Source: Trueperaceae bacterium | Lineage (GTDB): Bacteria; Deinococcota; Deinococci; Deinococcales; Trueperaceae | Direction: 5' to 3' | Length of the DNA stretch: 64,000 nucleotides | Assembly (NCBI GenBank): GCA_023954415.1 | Contig: JAMLIB010000005.1 | Coordinates: forward strand, 1-64,000 | Shown here: one piece after another, positions 19,412 to 28,117 of the stretch | Layout: every line of letters begins with the position of its first letter | Position numbering within the stretch: the stretch's first letter is position 1 | Translations under genes and position numbers: made by a program | The notes under the pieces: model-generated | Database searches by the model: none | Told to the model about the DNA's origin: nothing | What the model saw: the letters and a program-made list of their open reading frames with translations, nothing else

Positions 19412-19828
19412 CTAACCGACCTTGGTGAGCTGGCGCTTCACCCGTCCGACGATCGCGCCCATGCCGCGCAGGCGTAGGGGCGAGATGAGCTCGGTCAAGC
19501 CCATGTCCTGGTAGAAGTCCTCCGGCACGGCCAGCACCTCGGCCATGGTGGCGCCGTGCAGGCCCGCGCTGACCACGGATGCGAAGCCTCGCGTGGTCGG
19601 GGACTCGCGCGGGGCGTCGAAGTACAGCTTCACCTCACCGCCCGCGTCGACCTCGGCCTTGAGGAACAGGGGGGTCTGGCACTCGTGGACGCGCTCGAGG
19701 TCGGCCTGCATGCCCGCGGGGGGCGCGGGAAGCTTGTTGGCGTACTCGAGTAGTAGCGGCAAACGTTGAGAGGCGGGCAGCGACCTGAACTCGTCGATGA
19801 TGGCTTGCAGCGGCGCCGGGATGCTCAC
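19412..19828 (-). CDS. sufE: SufE-family cysteine desulfurase partner
   Basis: SufE accepts sulfur from a SufS-type cysteine desulfurase for Fe-S cluster assembly. The 138-aa product carries the active cysteine in VHECQTPLFL near residue 51, plus the GFASVVSAGLHGATMAEVLA and PLRLRGMGAI segments. The GTG at 19828 is preceded by TAGGCT with 7 nt between, typical of the leaderless genes here; the longer upstream reading is rejected. The gene is divergent from aroA, with 61 nt between starts. No other suf genes lie in the window. Confidence 0.88.
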   Translation of the reverse strand: MSIPAPLQAIIDEFRSLPASQRLPLLLEYANKLPAPPAGMQADLERVHECQTPLFLKAEVDAGGEVKLYFDAPRESPTTRGFASVVSAGLHGATMAEVLAVPEDFYQDMGLTELISPLRLRGMGAIVGRVKRQLTKVG

Positions 19829-19835
19829 GCCGAGC

Positions 19836-19841
19836 AGCCTA
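19836..19841 (-). promoter_or_regulatory. -10 box of leaderless sufE (TAGGCT)
   Basis: TAGGCT on the minus strand ends 7 nt before the GTG at 19828. Confidence 0.5.
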
Positions 19842-19889
19842 CCTCGCTCCCGAGCCGCCTCACCACCCGGTGTATCCTTGACGACGCTG

Positions 19890-21197
19890 ATGGTACGCCT
19901 CCCCCCGACAGTGGAAGTTGGACCCCAGGGCCCCGCGCGCGGCGGCCTGCACGTCCCCGGCTCGAAGAGCATCACGAACCGCGCGCTCGTGATCGCGGCC
20001 CTGGCCGACGGTGTCACGACCCTGCGCGGGGCGCTCGTGGCCGAGGACTCCGAGGTCCTGGTGCGCTCCTTGAGCTCGCTGGGCGTCGCCGTCGAGTCGC
20101 TCGGTGGCGACGTGACGGTGCGCGGCTCCGGCGGCCCTTTCCCGGCCAGGGTCGCTGAGCTCGACCTGCGCCTCTCCGGCACGAGCATCCGCTTCCTGAG
20201 CGCCGCGGTGGCGCTCGGCAAGGGCAGGTTCACGCTCGATGGCAACGAGCGCATGCGCGAGAGGCCGATCCAGGAGACGCTCGACGCCGTGCGGGCCCTG
20301 GGCGCCGAGGCTCGTAGCCTGCGCGGCAACGGCTGCCCGCCCGTCGAGATCGTCGCGAACGGGTTGAGCGGCGGTGTCGTCAGGGTGAGGGGCGACCGCA
20401 GCTCGCAGTTCCTCTCCGGGCTGCTCATGGCGGCGCCGTACGCTCGCGGCCCCGTGGTCGTCGAGGTGGACGGCGAACTCCTCTCCAAACCGTTCGTCGA
20501 CATGACGCTCGACGTCATGCGCACGTTCGGCGTCACGGTCGAGCGCGACGGCTACCGCGCCTTCTCCGTCCCGCCGGGTCGCTACCGCGGTCTCGACTAC
20601 GTCGTGGAGGGCGACGCCATGGCCGCCGGCTACTTCTGGGCCGCCGCTGCCATCACGGGCGGGCGGGTGCGCGTGAACAACCTCGGCAAGGCTACACGCC
20701 AGGGCGACGCGCGGCTGCTCGACGTGTTCGAGGCGCTGGGCTGCCAGGTCTGCCGCGGCGAGCACCACGTCACCGTCGAGGGCCCGCGCGGCGGCCGGCT
20801 GCGCGGCGGCCGGGAGTTCGACCTCAACGACATGCCGGACCAGGCGCAGACGCTCGCCGTCGTGGCGCTCTTCGCCGACGCTCCGGTTCGCGTAAGCAAC
20901 GTCGGCAACCTGCGCATCAAGGAGACCGACCGCCTGAGCGCCATGCGCGCGGAGCTCACGAAGCTGGGCGCTCACGTCGAGGAAGGGGAGGACGAGCTCA
21001 CGGTCCACCCGCTCGAGGCGGCCCCGAGCGCACCCGTGGCGCTCGACACGTACGGCGACCACCGCATGGCCATGGCGCTCGCGGTGGCCGGCGCGCGGCT
21101 GCCCAACGTGATCATCAAGGACCCGAGCTGCGTCGTGAAGACCTACCCCCGCTTCTTCGAGGACTTCCTGGGGCTGCTGGCCGGGCGGTTGGCTTGA
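19890..21197 (+). CDS. aroA: 3-phosphoshikimate 1-carboxyvinyltransferase (EPSP synthase)
   Basis: AroA joins shikimate 3-phosphate and PEP on the route to chorismate. The 435-aa product shows PGSKSITNRALVIAAL near residue 20, LSGTSIRFLSAA, DRSSQFLSGLL, RIKETDRLSAM and DTYGDHRMAMA, and the full family length. TATCCT at 19873-19878 lies 11 nt before the ATG, so the leader is very short. It heads a run aroA-cmk-nadK-LpxB-like in which each start overlaps the preceding stop. Confidence 0.96.
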   Translation: MVRLPPTVEVGPQGPARGGLHVPGSKSITNRALVIAALADGVTTLRGALVAEDSEVLVRSLSSLGVAVESLGGDVTVRGSGGPFPARVAELDLRLSGTSIRFLSAAVALGKGRFTLDGNERMRERPIQETLDAVRALGAEARSLRGNGCPPVEIVANGLSGGVVRVRGDRSSQFLSGLLMAAPYARGPVVVEVDGELLSKPFVDMTLDVMRTFGVTVERDGYRAFSVPPGRYRGLDYVVEGDAMAAGYFWAAAAITGGRVRVNNLGKATRQGDARLLDVFEALGCQVCRGEHHVTVEGPRGGRLRGGREFDLNDMPDQAQTLAVVALFADAPVRVSNVGNLRIKETDRLSAMRAELTKLGAHVEEGEDELTVHPLEAAPSAPVALDTYGDHRMAMALAVAGARLPNVIIKDPSCVVKTYPRFFEDFLGLLAGRLA

Positions 21198-21898
21198 ACG
21201 CCGCCGACCCCGGGGCTCCTGACGGCGGCGCGGCCGCGCCGGGCGCCAGGACCGTGATCACGCTCGACGGGCCGGCCGCTTCGGGCAAGTCGAGCGTGGC
21301 GCAGGCCCTGGCGCGGCAGCTGGGCTTCGCGTACGTCTCGAGCGGACTGCTCTACCGGGCGGCCACGCTGGTGGCGATGAGCGCCGGCGTCGACGAGGCC
21401 GACGAGCGCGCCCTGCTCGGCCTCCTCGCGCGCCGCGACGTCGTGTTGCGCCCCGACGCGCTCGGCAACCGCGTCAGCGTGGGCGGCAAGGACGTGACGG
21501 CCGAGCTGCATACGGACGCCGTCGACACCCGCGTCTCCACCGTGGCCAAGCACGAGGGCGTGCGCGACTGGGTCAACGCGCGCCTGCGCGAGCTGGGCGG
21601 CTCGTTCGTGATAGACGGCCGCGACATGGGCACGGTCGTGTTCCCGGACGCGGCGGCGAAGTTCTACCTCACCGCCGACCCCCGGATCCGCGCCGGACGC
21701 AGGGCCAGCGAGCGTGGCAGCGACGTGGACGCCATCGCGGCCGAGCTGGCGCGCCGCGACGCGCGCGACGCGTTGCAATCCGCCCCGGCGCACGATGCCA
21801 CGCTCATCGACACGGGGGGCATGACCCTCGCCGAGGTCGTCGAACGCGTCCGGCATGACGCGCTGCTGGCCCTTGCCGACGCGGCGGTGGCGGGTTGA
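21194..21898 (+). CDS. cmk: Cytidylate kinase
   Basis: Cmk phosphorylates CMP and dCMP. The 234-aa protein has the P-loop LDGPAASGKSS near residues 24-34, the SGLLYRAATL segment, and IDGRDMGTVVFPDA. It starts with TTG at 21194, overlapping the aroA stop codon. An N-terminal Gly/Ala-rich extension of about 18 residues precedes the kinase core, so a slightly later start is possible. aroA-cmk is a frequent gene order. Confidence 0.92.
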   Translation: MNAADPGAPDGGAAAPGARTVITLDGPAASGKSSVAQALARQLGFAYVSSGLLYRAATLVAMSAGVDEADERALLGLLARRDVVLRPDALGNRVSVGGKDVTAELHTDAVDTRVSTVAKHEGVRDWVNARLRELGGSFVIDGRDMGTVVFPDAAAKFYLTADPRIRAGRRASERGSDVDAIAAELARRDARDALQSAPAHDATLIDTGGMTLAEVVERVRHDALLALADAAVAG

Positions 21899-22776
21899 CC
21901 CGCGGCTTCGCCCTTCCGGCCGCGGCGCTGCGCCTCGTCATCGTGGCGAGCAGCCGCTACAAGCCGGAAGCGCACCCGCTCGCCCGTCGGCTCGGCGAGC
22001 TCTTCGAGCGTGCCGGCGCGAACGTGGTCCTCGACCTGGACGGCAGCGCGGAGCTCCGAGCCTATGCGCGGCACGCCGATCTCGCCGTCTCCGTCGGCGG
22101 CGACGGCACCCTGCTCGCGGCCGCCAGGCGCCTCGCCGGCTCCGAGGTGCCGCTCATGGGGGTCAACCTCGGCAAGCTCGGCTTCTTGGCGGAGTTCGGG
22201 GCGGAGGAGGCGCTCGCCTACGCCTCCGGCAAGGCCGCTCCCGACTGGCCCGTGCGCGAGAAGATGCTCATGCAGGTCGGCATAGCCGGGCGCGAGGAGA
22301 AGCGGTACGCGTTCAACGACGTCCTCCTCTCCCAGGGCGTCATGACGCGCCTGGTACGCGTGCGCATGCGTGTCGACGGCGCCTACGCCACGGAGTACCG
22401 AGTGGACGGCATCGTGGTCTCCACGCCCGTCGGCTCCACCGCCTACTCCCTGTCTCTCGGCGGACCGATCCTCGACCAGGGCTTGAGGGCGCTCGTGGTC
22501 ACGCCGATCGCTCCGCACAGCCTCACGAACCGCCCCATCGTCCTGCCGGGCAGCTCGGTGATCGGCCTCGAGGTCCTCACGCGCCCCGACGAGATAGCGA
22601 TGGTGATCGACGGGCAGGAACGGGTCGACCTCGAGATCGGCGACAGCATCCAGATCACGGCGGCGGACCGGGGCCTGCTCCTGGTCTCGACCGGCAGACG
22701 CAGCGCGTTCGAGGTGCTGAGGCACAAGCTCGGCTGGGGCGAGGGCCCGCTGCGGCCCCTCCCCGAAGACGGGTGA
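21895..22776 (+). CDS. nadK: NAD kinase
   Basis: NadK phosphorylates NAD to NADP. The 293-aa product has the GGDGTLL motif near residue 68, GVNLGKLGFLAEF near 90, FNDVLL, and the glycine-rich STPVGSTAYSLSLGGPI segment. The TTG start at 21895 overlaps the cmk stop codon, so translation is coupled. Confidence 0.94.
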   Translation: MTRGFALPAAALRLVIVASSRYKPEAHPLARRLGELFERAGANVVLDLDGSAELRAYARHADLAVSVGGDGTLLAAARRLAGSEVPLMGVNLGKLGFLAEFGAEEALAYASGKAAPDWPVREKMLMQVGIAGREEKRYAFNDVLLSQGVMTRLVRVRMRVDGAYATEYRVDGIVVSTPVGSTAYSLSLGGPILDQGLRALVVTPIAPHSLTNRPIVLPGSSVIGLEVLTRPDEIAMVIDGQERVDLEIGDSIQITAADRGLLLVSTGRRSAFEVLRHKLGWGEGPLRPLPEDG

Positions 22777-23966
22777 CCGGCACCCCTCGCACGCTCCTCG
22801 TCGTCGCCAACGGTCACGGCGAGGACGCCGTCGCCGCCCGCGTGGTCGGCGAACTGCTGCGCCGCGCGCCGTGGGTGACGGTCGAGGCGTTGCCGGTGGT
22901 CGGAGAGGGCGGAGCCGTCGCGCGCTCCGGCGCCCGACTCGCCGGCCCGCGCCGAGAGCTGCCATCCGGCGGGCTGACGTTCCATGCCTGGGACCACCTG
23001 TTGGCCGACCTGCGCGCCGGGATCGTCTCGCTCACCGCCCGTCAGGTGGCCTGGCTGGTGAGGGCGCGGCCCGACGCCGTCTTCGCGGTAGGCGACTTCT
23101 ACGCTCAACTCCTCGCCGCCCTCGTGCGCGCGCCGCGACGGGTGCTGCAGACGCTCGTGTCCGTCCATGCCGCTCCGCGGCCGCAGCCCGGCCGCACCCG
23201 GCTGACGGGCCGCTACTTCATGGAGACTTTCAGGGGGCCGGAGCTGGCGCTCATGCGCGGCGCGGACCGGGTCTACGCGCGCGACGCGGCCACGGCCGCC
23301 CATCTGGCGGCGCGCGGTGTCGCCGGCGCCAGCTACGTCGGCAACCCGATGATGGACGGCCTCGCGGCGGCCCCGCTCGTACCCCCGGGCCTGCGCGGTC
23401 GCCCGACCGTCGGGCTGCTGCCCGGCACGCGGAGTTGGGCGGGAAGCAGCGTAGCGCTGATGATCTCCGCCCTCGAGCGTCTGCCTGGTGCCCTGGGCCT
23501 CGTCGCGTGGACGCACGGCCAGGTTCCGGCCCCGCCCATCGGGTGGGAGAGCGACCTGGCACCCGTGCCGGGGGTGGCGGTGGCGTGGCGCCGCGGGCCC
23601 AACCGGCTGTGGTGGGTCGTCGAGCGCTTCGCCGCCGTGCTCGCCAGTGCGGACGTCGTGCTCGGGACGGCGGGCACGGGCAACGAGCAGGCCGTCGGCC
23701 TCGGGATCCCCACCGTGGCGTTCCCCGTTCCGCCGCACCTGTCGAGCGCCTTCATCGCCAACCAGGCGCGCCTGCTCGGCGAGGGTCTCACGGTCGGCGA
23801 GCCGGACGCGGCGGCATTAGCGGCTCATGTGGCGCGGCTGGCGCGCGATGGCGGGGCGCGCGCTCGCGCCGCCGCCGCGGGCTCGGAACGCATGGGCGGC
23901 CCCGGCGCGAGCGCGGCCCTGGCCGGCGAGCTCGCCGCGTGGTTGGCAGCGTTGCCGCGCCGTTGA
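22773..23966 (+). CDS. Lipid-A-disaccharide synthase-related protein (LpxB-like)
   Basis: A 397-aa GT-B-fold protein matching the LpxB-related family TIGR03492 found in cyanobacteria and Deinococcota, which otherwise lack lipid A. Visible segments are LLVVANGHGEDAVAARV at the N-terminus, FAVGDFYAQLLA, VGLLPGTR, and the C-terminal nucleotide-sugar site with LGTAGTGNEQAVGLGIPTVA. The GTG start overlaps the nadK stop codon. An uncharacterised glycolipid or wall glycosyltransferase role is inferred; the substrate is unknown. It is convergent with zapE with only 3 nt between. Confidence 0.8.
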   Translation: MTGTPRTLLVVANGHGEDAVAARVVGELLRRAPWVTVEALPVVGEGGAVARSGARLAGPRRELPSGGLTFHAWDHLLADLRAGIVSLTARQVAWLVRARPDAVFAVGDFYAQLLAALVRAPRRVLQTLVSVHAAPRPQPGRTRLTGRYFMETFRGPELALMRGADRVYARDAATAAHLAARGVAGASYVGNPMMDGLAAAPLVPPGLRGRPTVGLLPGTRSWAGSSVALMISALERLPGALGLVAWTHGQVPAPPIGWESDLAPVPGVAVAWRRGPNRLWWVVERFAAVLASADVVLGTAGTGNEQAVGLGIPTVAFPVPPHLSSAFIANQARLLGEGLTVGEPDAAALAAHVARLARDGGARARAAAAGSERMGGPGASAALAGELAAWLAALPRR

Positions 23967-23969
23967 CGC

Positions 23970-25049
23970 TCAGAGCGTGACTGAGGGTCTCCGCTCGCCC
24001 ACTTCCTCGCCGAGGAGCTCGGCCAGGCGCGAAGCGCACCGATGGTGCTTCTTGGCGTAGGCGCCTTCGCGGTAGCCGGCGTCGAAGACGTCCACGAGCG
24101 GCCCTTCGCCGCTGGCGCGGAGCACGACCTGGCGATCGTAGAGCTTGTCGACGAAGTGAACGAAGCGCAGCGCGTCGTTCTGCGAGGCGAGCGGACGCAC
24201 GCCGTGCAGGTAGACGCTGCCGACCTGGGCGAGCACGCCACCGAACCGCGTCGGGTGCATGCTTCTCAGCAGCTCGAGGAGCTCGTCCCACGCCACGACC
24301 AGCCGGGGCGCCGGCGACTCTTCGCGCCCCTGCCTGGCGCCTAGCTCCGCCTCGCTCAGCCAGCTGCCCTGCTTGAGCCGCTGGCGGAAGTCGGCCCCGT
24401 CCACCGGCACCACCTCGAACGAGGCCGCCAACGACTGGATCTCGCGCTTGAAGTCCGAGGCGTTGAAGCGCCCCTGCCCCTGCGCCGCCGGCGGGGTGTT
24501 CGAGGTCGTCACGACGGCGGTGCCGGCGGCGAAGCATGCGGCTAGGAAGGTCTTGACGATCAACGTGTTGCCGGGGTCGTCCAGCTCGAACTCGTCGACG
24601 CACAGGAGGTCGCTCGTCGCGAACTCCGTCTGCGCCCGCGCCATCCCCATCACGCCGATCAGGTAGACGAGCTCCTGGAAGCTCAGGTAGCGCTTCGCGG
24701 GCGTGTCCGCGGTGGCGTACGCGGCGGCGAGGAGGTGCGTCTTGCCGACCCCGAACCCGCCGTCGAGGTAGAGGCCGGCCCCGGGCTGCGGCGCTTTACG
24801 CCGCCATGGCCAGCGCAGCGCATGCGCCTGCCTGGCAGGAGGGTCGGTCGTTCGGCGTGCCGCCTCCTCGTGGCGCCAAGCGCGGCCGAGCACGAACTCC
24901 TGCAGCCGGTCGCGCGCGGCGAACTGCGTCGGGTCCTGCGGCGCGTAGGTCTCGAAGGCCACCCCCGCGAAGCGCGGCGGCGGGCGGAGGTCACGCAGCG
25001 ACGGCGGGGGAGGGGGCTCCAGCTGGTCCACCGTCATGGTGCGCGTCAC
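23970..25049 (-). CDS. zapE: ZapE/AFG1-like ATPase
   Basis: A 359-aa P-loop ATPase of the AFG1/ZapE family, which in E. coli acts at the division site and in mitochondria in protein quality control. Motifs are GLYLDGGFGVGKTHLLAA (Walker A, near residue 95), LLCVDEFELDDPGNT (Walker B) and TTSNTPP (sensor). The GTG at 25049 is preferred because TAGGCT lies 7 nt upstream; an ATG at 25037 is the alternative. Its promoter region abuts that of the divergent B12 operon. Confidence 0.85.
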   Translation of the reverse strand: MTRTMTVDQLEPPPPPSLRDLRPPPRFAGVAFETYAPQDPTQFAARDRLQEFVLGRAWRHEEAARRTTDPPARQAHALRWPWRRKAPQPGAGLYLDGGFGVGKTHLLAAAYATADTPAKRYLSFQELVYLIGVMGMARAQTEFATSDLLCVDEFELDDPGNTLIVKTFLAACFAAGTAVVTTSNTPPAAQGQGRFNASDFKREIQSLAASFEVVPVDGADFRQRLKQGSWLSEAELGARQGREESPAPRLVVAWDELLELLRSMHPTRFGGVLAQVGSVYLHGVRPLASQNDALRFVHFVDKLYDRQVVLRASGEGPLVDVFDAGYREGAYAKKHHRCASRLAELLGEEVGERRPSVTL

Positions 25050-25056
25050 GGACGGG

Positions 25057-25062
25057 AGCCTA
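25057..25062 (-). promoter_or_regulatory. -10 box of leaderless zapE (TAGGCT)
   Basis: TAGGCT on the minus strand ends 7 nt before the GTG at 25049. Confidence 0.45.
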
Positions 25063-25073
25063 CCATCCGCCGT

Positions 25074-25102
25074 TTGACAGGCCCTGTGGCGCGCCGTAGA
25101 GT
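25074..25102 (+). promoter_or_regulatory. Promoter of the cobalamin-transport operon
   Basis: A perfect TTGACA (25074-25079), a 17-bp spacer and TAGAGT (25097-25102) precede the riboswitch, placing the transcript start near 25109. Confidence 0.7.
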
Positions 25103-25107
25103 TCCCT

Positions 25108-25207
25108 TGGTCGCCGCTCGGGGAAGTCCGGTGAGAGTCCGGCACTGTCCCGCAACGGTAAGGGCGCGCTAGAGCGCCCAAGTCCGAACACCGGCCGGTC
25201 GACCTCT
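25108..25207 (+). promoter_or_regulatory. Cobalamin riboswitch
   Basis: The region contains the B12-box and core signatures GGGGAAGTCCGGTGAGAGTC, GCACTGTCCCGCAACGGTAA and AAGTCCGAACACCGG in the correct order, closed by a GGTCG/CGACC P1 stem. It sits between the promoter and btuF. About 110 nt of GC-rich expression platform follow to the start codon, so cobalamin binding should reduce importer expression. Confidence 0.93.
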
Positions 25208-25321
25208 ACTTGACCCCTTGCGCGGACGAGGGAGGTCGGTGCGCCTCCGAGCACGGTCGGCGCGGCTGTCCCTCTTGTCATGACGACACCTCTGAACCGC
25301 AGGGCGGAAGGAAGCGACACC

Positions 25322-26206
25322 ATGCTCCGACGCCTCGCGGCACTGACCCTCGCGCTCCTCCTCTTGGCGCCAGGCGCGCTTGCTACGAACTACCCCGTCA
25401 CCGTGGTGGACGACCTCGGGCGGGACGTCACCCTGACGGCGGTGCCGGAGCGCGTCGTCAGCATGCTCCCCAGCCACACGGAGAGCGTCTGCGCCGTTGG
25501 CGCTTGCGCTGCGCTCGTCGGGGTCGACACCTACAGCAACTACCCCGCGTCCGTGACCGGGTTGCCTACGCTGGGCGACGCCTTCGGCCCTGACCTCGAG
25601 GCCATCGTCGCCTTGGAGCCGGACTTCGTCCTGGTGGACGAGTACAGCGGCCTGCAGGCGCCCTTGGAGGCGCTCGGCATCGCCGTCTACGCCGGCTCGC
25701 CGCAGACCATCGCCGAGACCTACGACTTCCTGACCACCCTCGGCACGTTGTTGGATCGCGAGACCGAAGCAGCCGTCCTAGTCGGCCGCCTGCAGGGCGA
25801 GCTCGCCGGCGTGGCCAGCGTCCTGGCGGGCGTTAACGGTCCCACCGTGTTCGTGGAGCTCGACCCTACGCCGTACTCCGTCGGCCCCGGCTCGTACCTG
25901 GACGAGCTCGTCGCCGCCGCCGGCGGCGTGAACGTCGTCACGGCGGCCATGGGGCCGTTCCCGCAGGTGGACCCCGAGTACGTAGTGCTGCAGGACCCGG
26001 CTTTCATCCTCCTGACCGACGCCCCCTTCGGCGTCACGGCCGCCGACGTGGCGGCGCGTCCGGGCTGGGGCGGCCTCACGGCCGTGGTCTCCGGCCGGGT
26101 CGTCGAGATCGACCAGGAGACGGCGGACGTCCTGAGCCGCTCGGGACCGCGGCTCGGGGAGGCGGTACGTCGGCTCGCGGCCATCTTCCACCCGGGGATG
26201 TTCTAG
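25322..26206 (+). CDS. btuF: Cobalamin ABC transporter substrate-binding protein
   Basis: BtuF binds vitamin B12 outside the inner membrane and delivers it to BtuCD. The 294-aa product has a signal peptide (MLRRLAALTLALLLLAPGAL) and the helical-backbone metal-receptor fold seen as VDDLGRDVTL, RVVSMLPSHTESVCAVGAC and LEPDFVLVDEY. No lipobox cysteine is seen, so it is probably periplasmic. The ATG at 25322 has a GGAAGG ribosome site; an in-frame ATG at 25280 is a weaker alternative. It lies under riboswitch control. Confidence 0.88.
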   Translation: MLRRLAALTLALLLLAPGALATNYPVTVVDDLGRDVTLTAVPERVVSMLPSHTESVCAVGACAALVGVDTYSNYPASVTGLPTLGDAFGPDLEAIVALEPDFVLVDEYSGLQAPLEALGIAVYAGSPQTIAETYDFLTTLGTLLDRETEAAVLVGRLQGELAGVASVLAGVNGPTVFVELDPTPYSVGPGSYLDELVAAAGGVNVVTAAMGPFPQVDPEYVVLQDPAFILLTDAPFGVTAADVAARPGWGGLTAVVSGRVVEIDQETADVLSRSGPRLGEAVRRLAAIFHPGMF

Positions 26207-26213
26207 GCAGTCG

Positions 26214-27275
26214 GTGTCGGTGGCGGGCTCGATGACGGGACGCGAGCCTACGAGCCGGCGCGGCGGTGGCCGTAGCCAGCTCCTGATCCTGGCCGCCAGC
26301 GCCGCCGCGCTGGTGGCGGTCATCGTCGTCGCGATCGCCGTCGGCAGCGTGACGGTGACGCCGGACGTCGTCGTGAGCGCCGTGCGCAAGGGGCTCGCGG
26401 GCGAACGGCTCCGCCCTCTGGAGACGGTCGTCTGGCAGCTGCGCCTCCCGCGCGTGCTGCTGGCGGGGCTCGTCGGCGGCGGCCTCGCGCTCGCGGGCGC
26501 CGTCTTCCAGGGCGTGTTCAGGAACCCGCTCGCGGACCCCTACCTGATCGGCACGGCCAGCGGCGCGGGCTTCGGCGCCGTCCTCGTCATGAGCCTCGGG
26601 GCGTCTGTGCCCGTCCTGGCGGGCCTGGGCGCCCCGGCGGCGGCCTTCGTGTGCGCCCTCGCCACGGTCCTGCTCGTCGTCTTCCTCGCCCGCGTCGGCG
26701 GCGCCCTGCCCACCGTCCGTCTCGTCCTCGCCGGTGTCGTGATCAGCTCGCTGTTCACTGCCGGCACCTCCTTCCTCCTCGTGGCGGCGAGGGAGCAGGC
26801 CGGCGGCATCCTGGCCTGGCTCCTCGGCGGCTTCGGCTTCTCGACGTGGCGGCAGGTCGGGCTCATGGCCGCCGTGGCGCTGCCGGCCCTTGCCCTCGTG
26901 GGGGCGTTCTCGCGGGCGCTCGACCTCCTGCAGCTCGGCGAGGAGGGCGCCGCGCTGCTCGGCCTCGGGGTGGAGCGGACGAAGCTCCTCCTCCTCGGCG
27001 TCGCGACGCTCGTGACGGCCGCGGCGGTGAGCGTGGCCGGGATCATCGGGTTCGTCGGGCTCGTCGTCCCGCACGCGGCGCGCCTGGCCCTCGGCCGGCC
27101 GCACGGCAGGCTGCTGCCCATGGCGACGCTCTGGGGCGCCAGCTTCATGATCCTCGCCGATCTGCTCGCGCGTCAGGTCATCGCGCCCGTCGAGGTCCCG
27201 GTGGGTATCGTCACGGCCGTCGTCGGCGGGCCGTTCTTCCTCTGGTTGCTGAAGGGCAGGGCGGACGAGCGGTGA
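26214..27275 (+). CDS. btuC: Cobalamin ABC transporter permease
   Basis: A 353-aa FecCD/BtuC-family permease with about ten hydrophobic helices starting near residue 20. Family motifs include RLPRVLLAGLVGGGLALAGA, NPLADPYLIGTASGAGFGAV, the long VSVAGIIGFVGLVVPHAARL segment and the final PVEVPVGIVTAVVGGPFF. The start is taken as GTG 26214, 7 nt after btuF; ATG 26232 is also possible. It forms the inner-membrane channel for B12. Confidence 0.9.
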   Translation: MSVAGSMTGREPTSRRGGGRSQLLILAASAAALVAVIVVAIAVGSVTVTPDVVVSAVRKGLAGERLRPLETVVWQLRLPRVLLAGLVGGGLALAGAVFQGVFRNPLADPYLIGTASGAGFGAVLVMSLGASVPVLAGLGAPAAAFVCALATVLLVVFLARVGGALPTVRLVLAGVVISSLFTAGTSFLLVAAREQAGGILAWLLGGFGFSTWRQVGLMAAVALPALALVGAFSRALDLLQLGEEGAALLGLGVERTKLLLLGVATLVTAAAVSVAGIIGFVGLVVPHAARLALGRPHGRLLPMATLWGASFMILADLLARQVIAPVEVPVGIVTAVVGGPFFLWLLKGRADER

Positions 27276-28048
27276 GCGCCTGCGTGAGGCTCGAGCACGT
27301 GAGCGTCAGGTTCGCGCCTGGGGCGCCCCTCGTCCTGGAGGACGTCGCCTTGGTCCTGAGGCCCGGCGAGGTCGTCGGGGTGGTGGGACCGAACGGGGCC
27401 GGGAAGAGCACGCTCCTGCGGGTCGTGACGCGCCTCGTGAGGCCGCAACTCGGCGCGTGCGCCATCGACGGCGTGGACGTGGCGCGCCTGTCGCGCGCCG
27501 CCCTGGCGCGCAAGGTGGCGCTCGTCGCCCAGGCGCCCGAGGTGCCCGTCGGCTACCGCGTGCGTGAGGTGATCGCCATGGGGCGCGCGCCGCATCTGGG
27601 CCTGTTCGGCTCTCCCAGGGCGCGCGACGCGGCCGTCATCGAGCACGCCATGGCGGTCACGGAGACGACCGCCTTCGCGGCGCGCTTCGTCGAGACGTTG
27701 TCGGGCGGCGAGCGGCAGCGGGTGGTGTTCGCCCGCGCCCTCGCGCAGGAGCCTGGTTACCTCCTCCTCGACGAGCCGACCAACCACCTCGACCTGCGCT
27801 TCCAGGTGGAGCTGCTCAGGCACGCCCGGGCGCAGGCCGCCGCCGGCCTCGGGGTGCTGCTGGTGATCCACGACCTGAACCTGGCGGCGCGCGCCTGCGA
27901 CCGCCTCGTCCTGCTGGACGGGGGCCACGTCGTGGCCGAGGGCGCGCCTCGCGACGTGCTGCTGCCCGGGACGTTGAGGAGCGTCTTCCGCGCCGACGTC
28001 GACGTGATGCCGGGTCCGGACGGACCCGTGATCGTCGCGCGCGTGTGA
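27272..28048 (+). CDS. btuD: Cobalamin ABC transporter ATP-binding protein
   Basis: A 258-aa ABC ATPase that powers BtuC. It has Walker A GPNGAGKST near residue 40, the signature LSGGERQRVVFARAL near 143, Walker B YLLLDEP and the switch histidine in VIHDLNLAAR. The GTG start overlaps the btuC stop codon (GTGA), so it is translationally coupled and under the same riboswitch. It is convergent with sqdX. Confidence 0.9.
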   Translation: MSACVRLEHVSVRFAPGAPLVLEDVALVLRPGEVVGVVGPNGAGKSTLLRVVTRLVRPQLGACAIDGVDVARLSRAALARKVALVAQAPEVPVGYRVREVIAMGRAPHLGLFGSPRARDAAVIEHAMAVTETTAFAARFVETLSGGERQRVVFARALAQEPGYLLLDEPTNHLDLRFQVELLRHARAQAAAGLGVLLVIHDLNLAARACDRLVLLDGGHVVAEGAPRDVLLPGTLRSVFRADVDVMPGPDGPVIVARV

Positions 28049-28117
28049 CGGCCGTGCGGCCTACGTGGCGCGCGTGACGGCGCGGGCGTCTTGCGTGCCG
28101 GGGTCGACGCTCGCCGG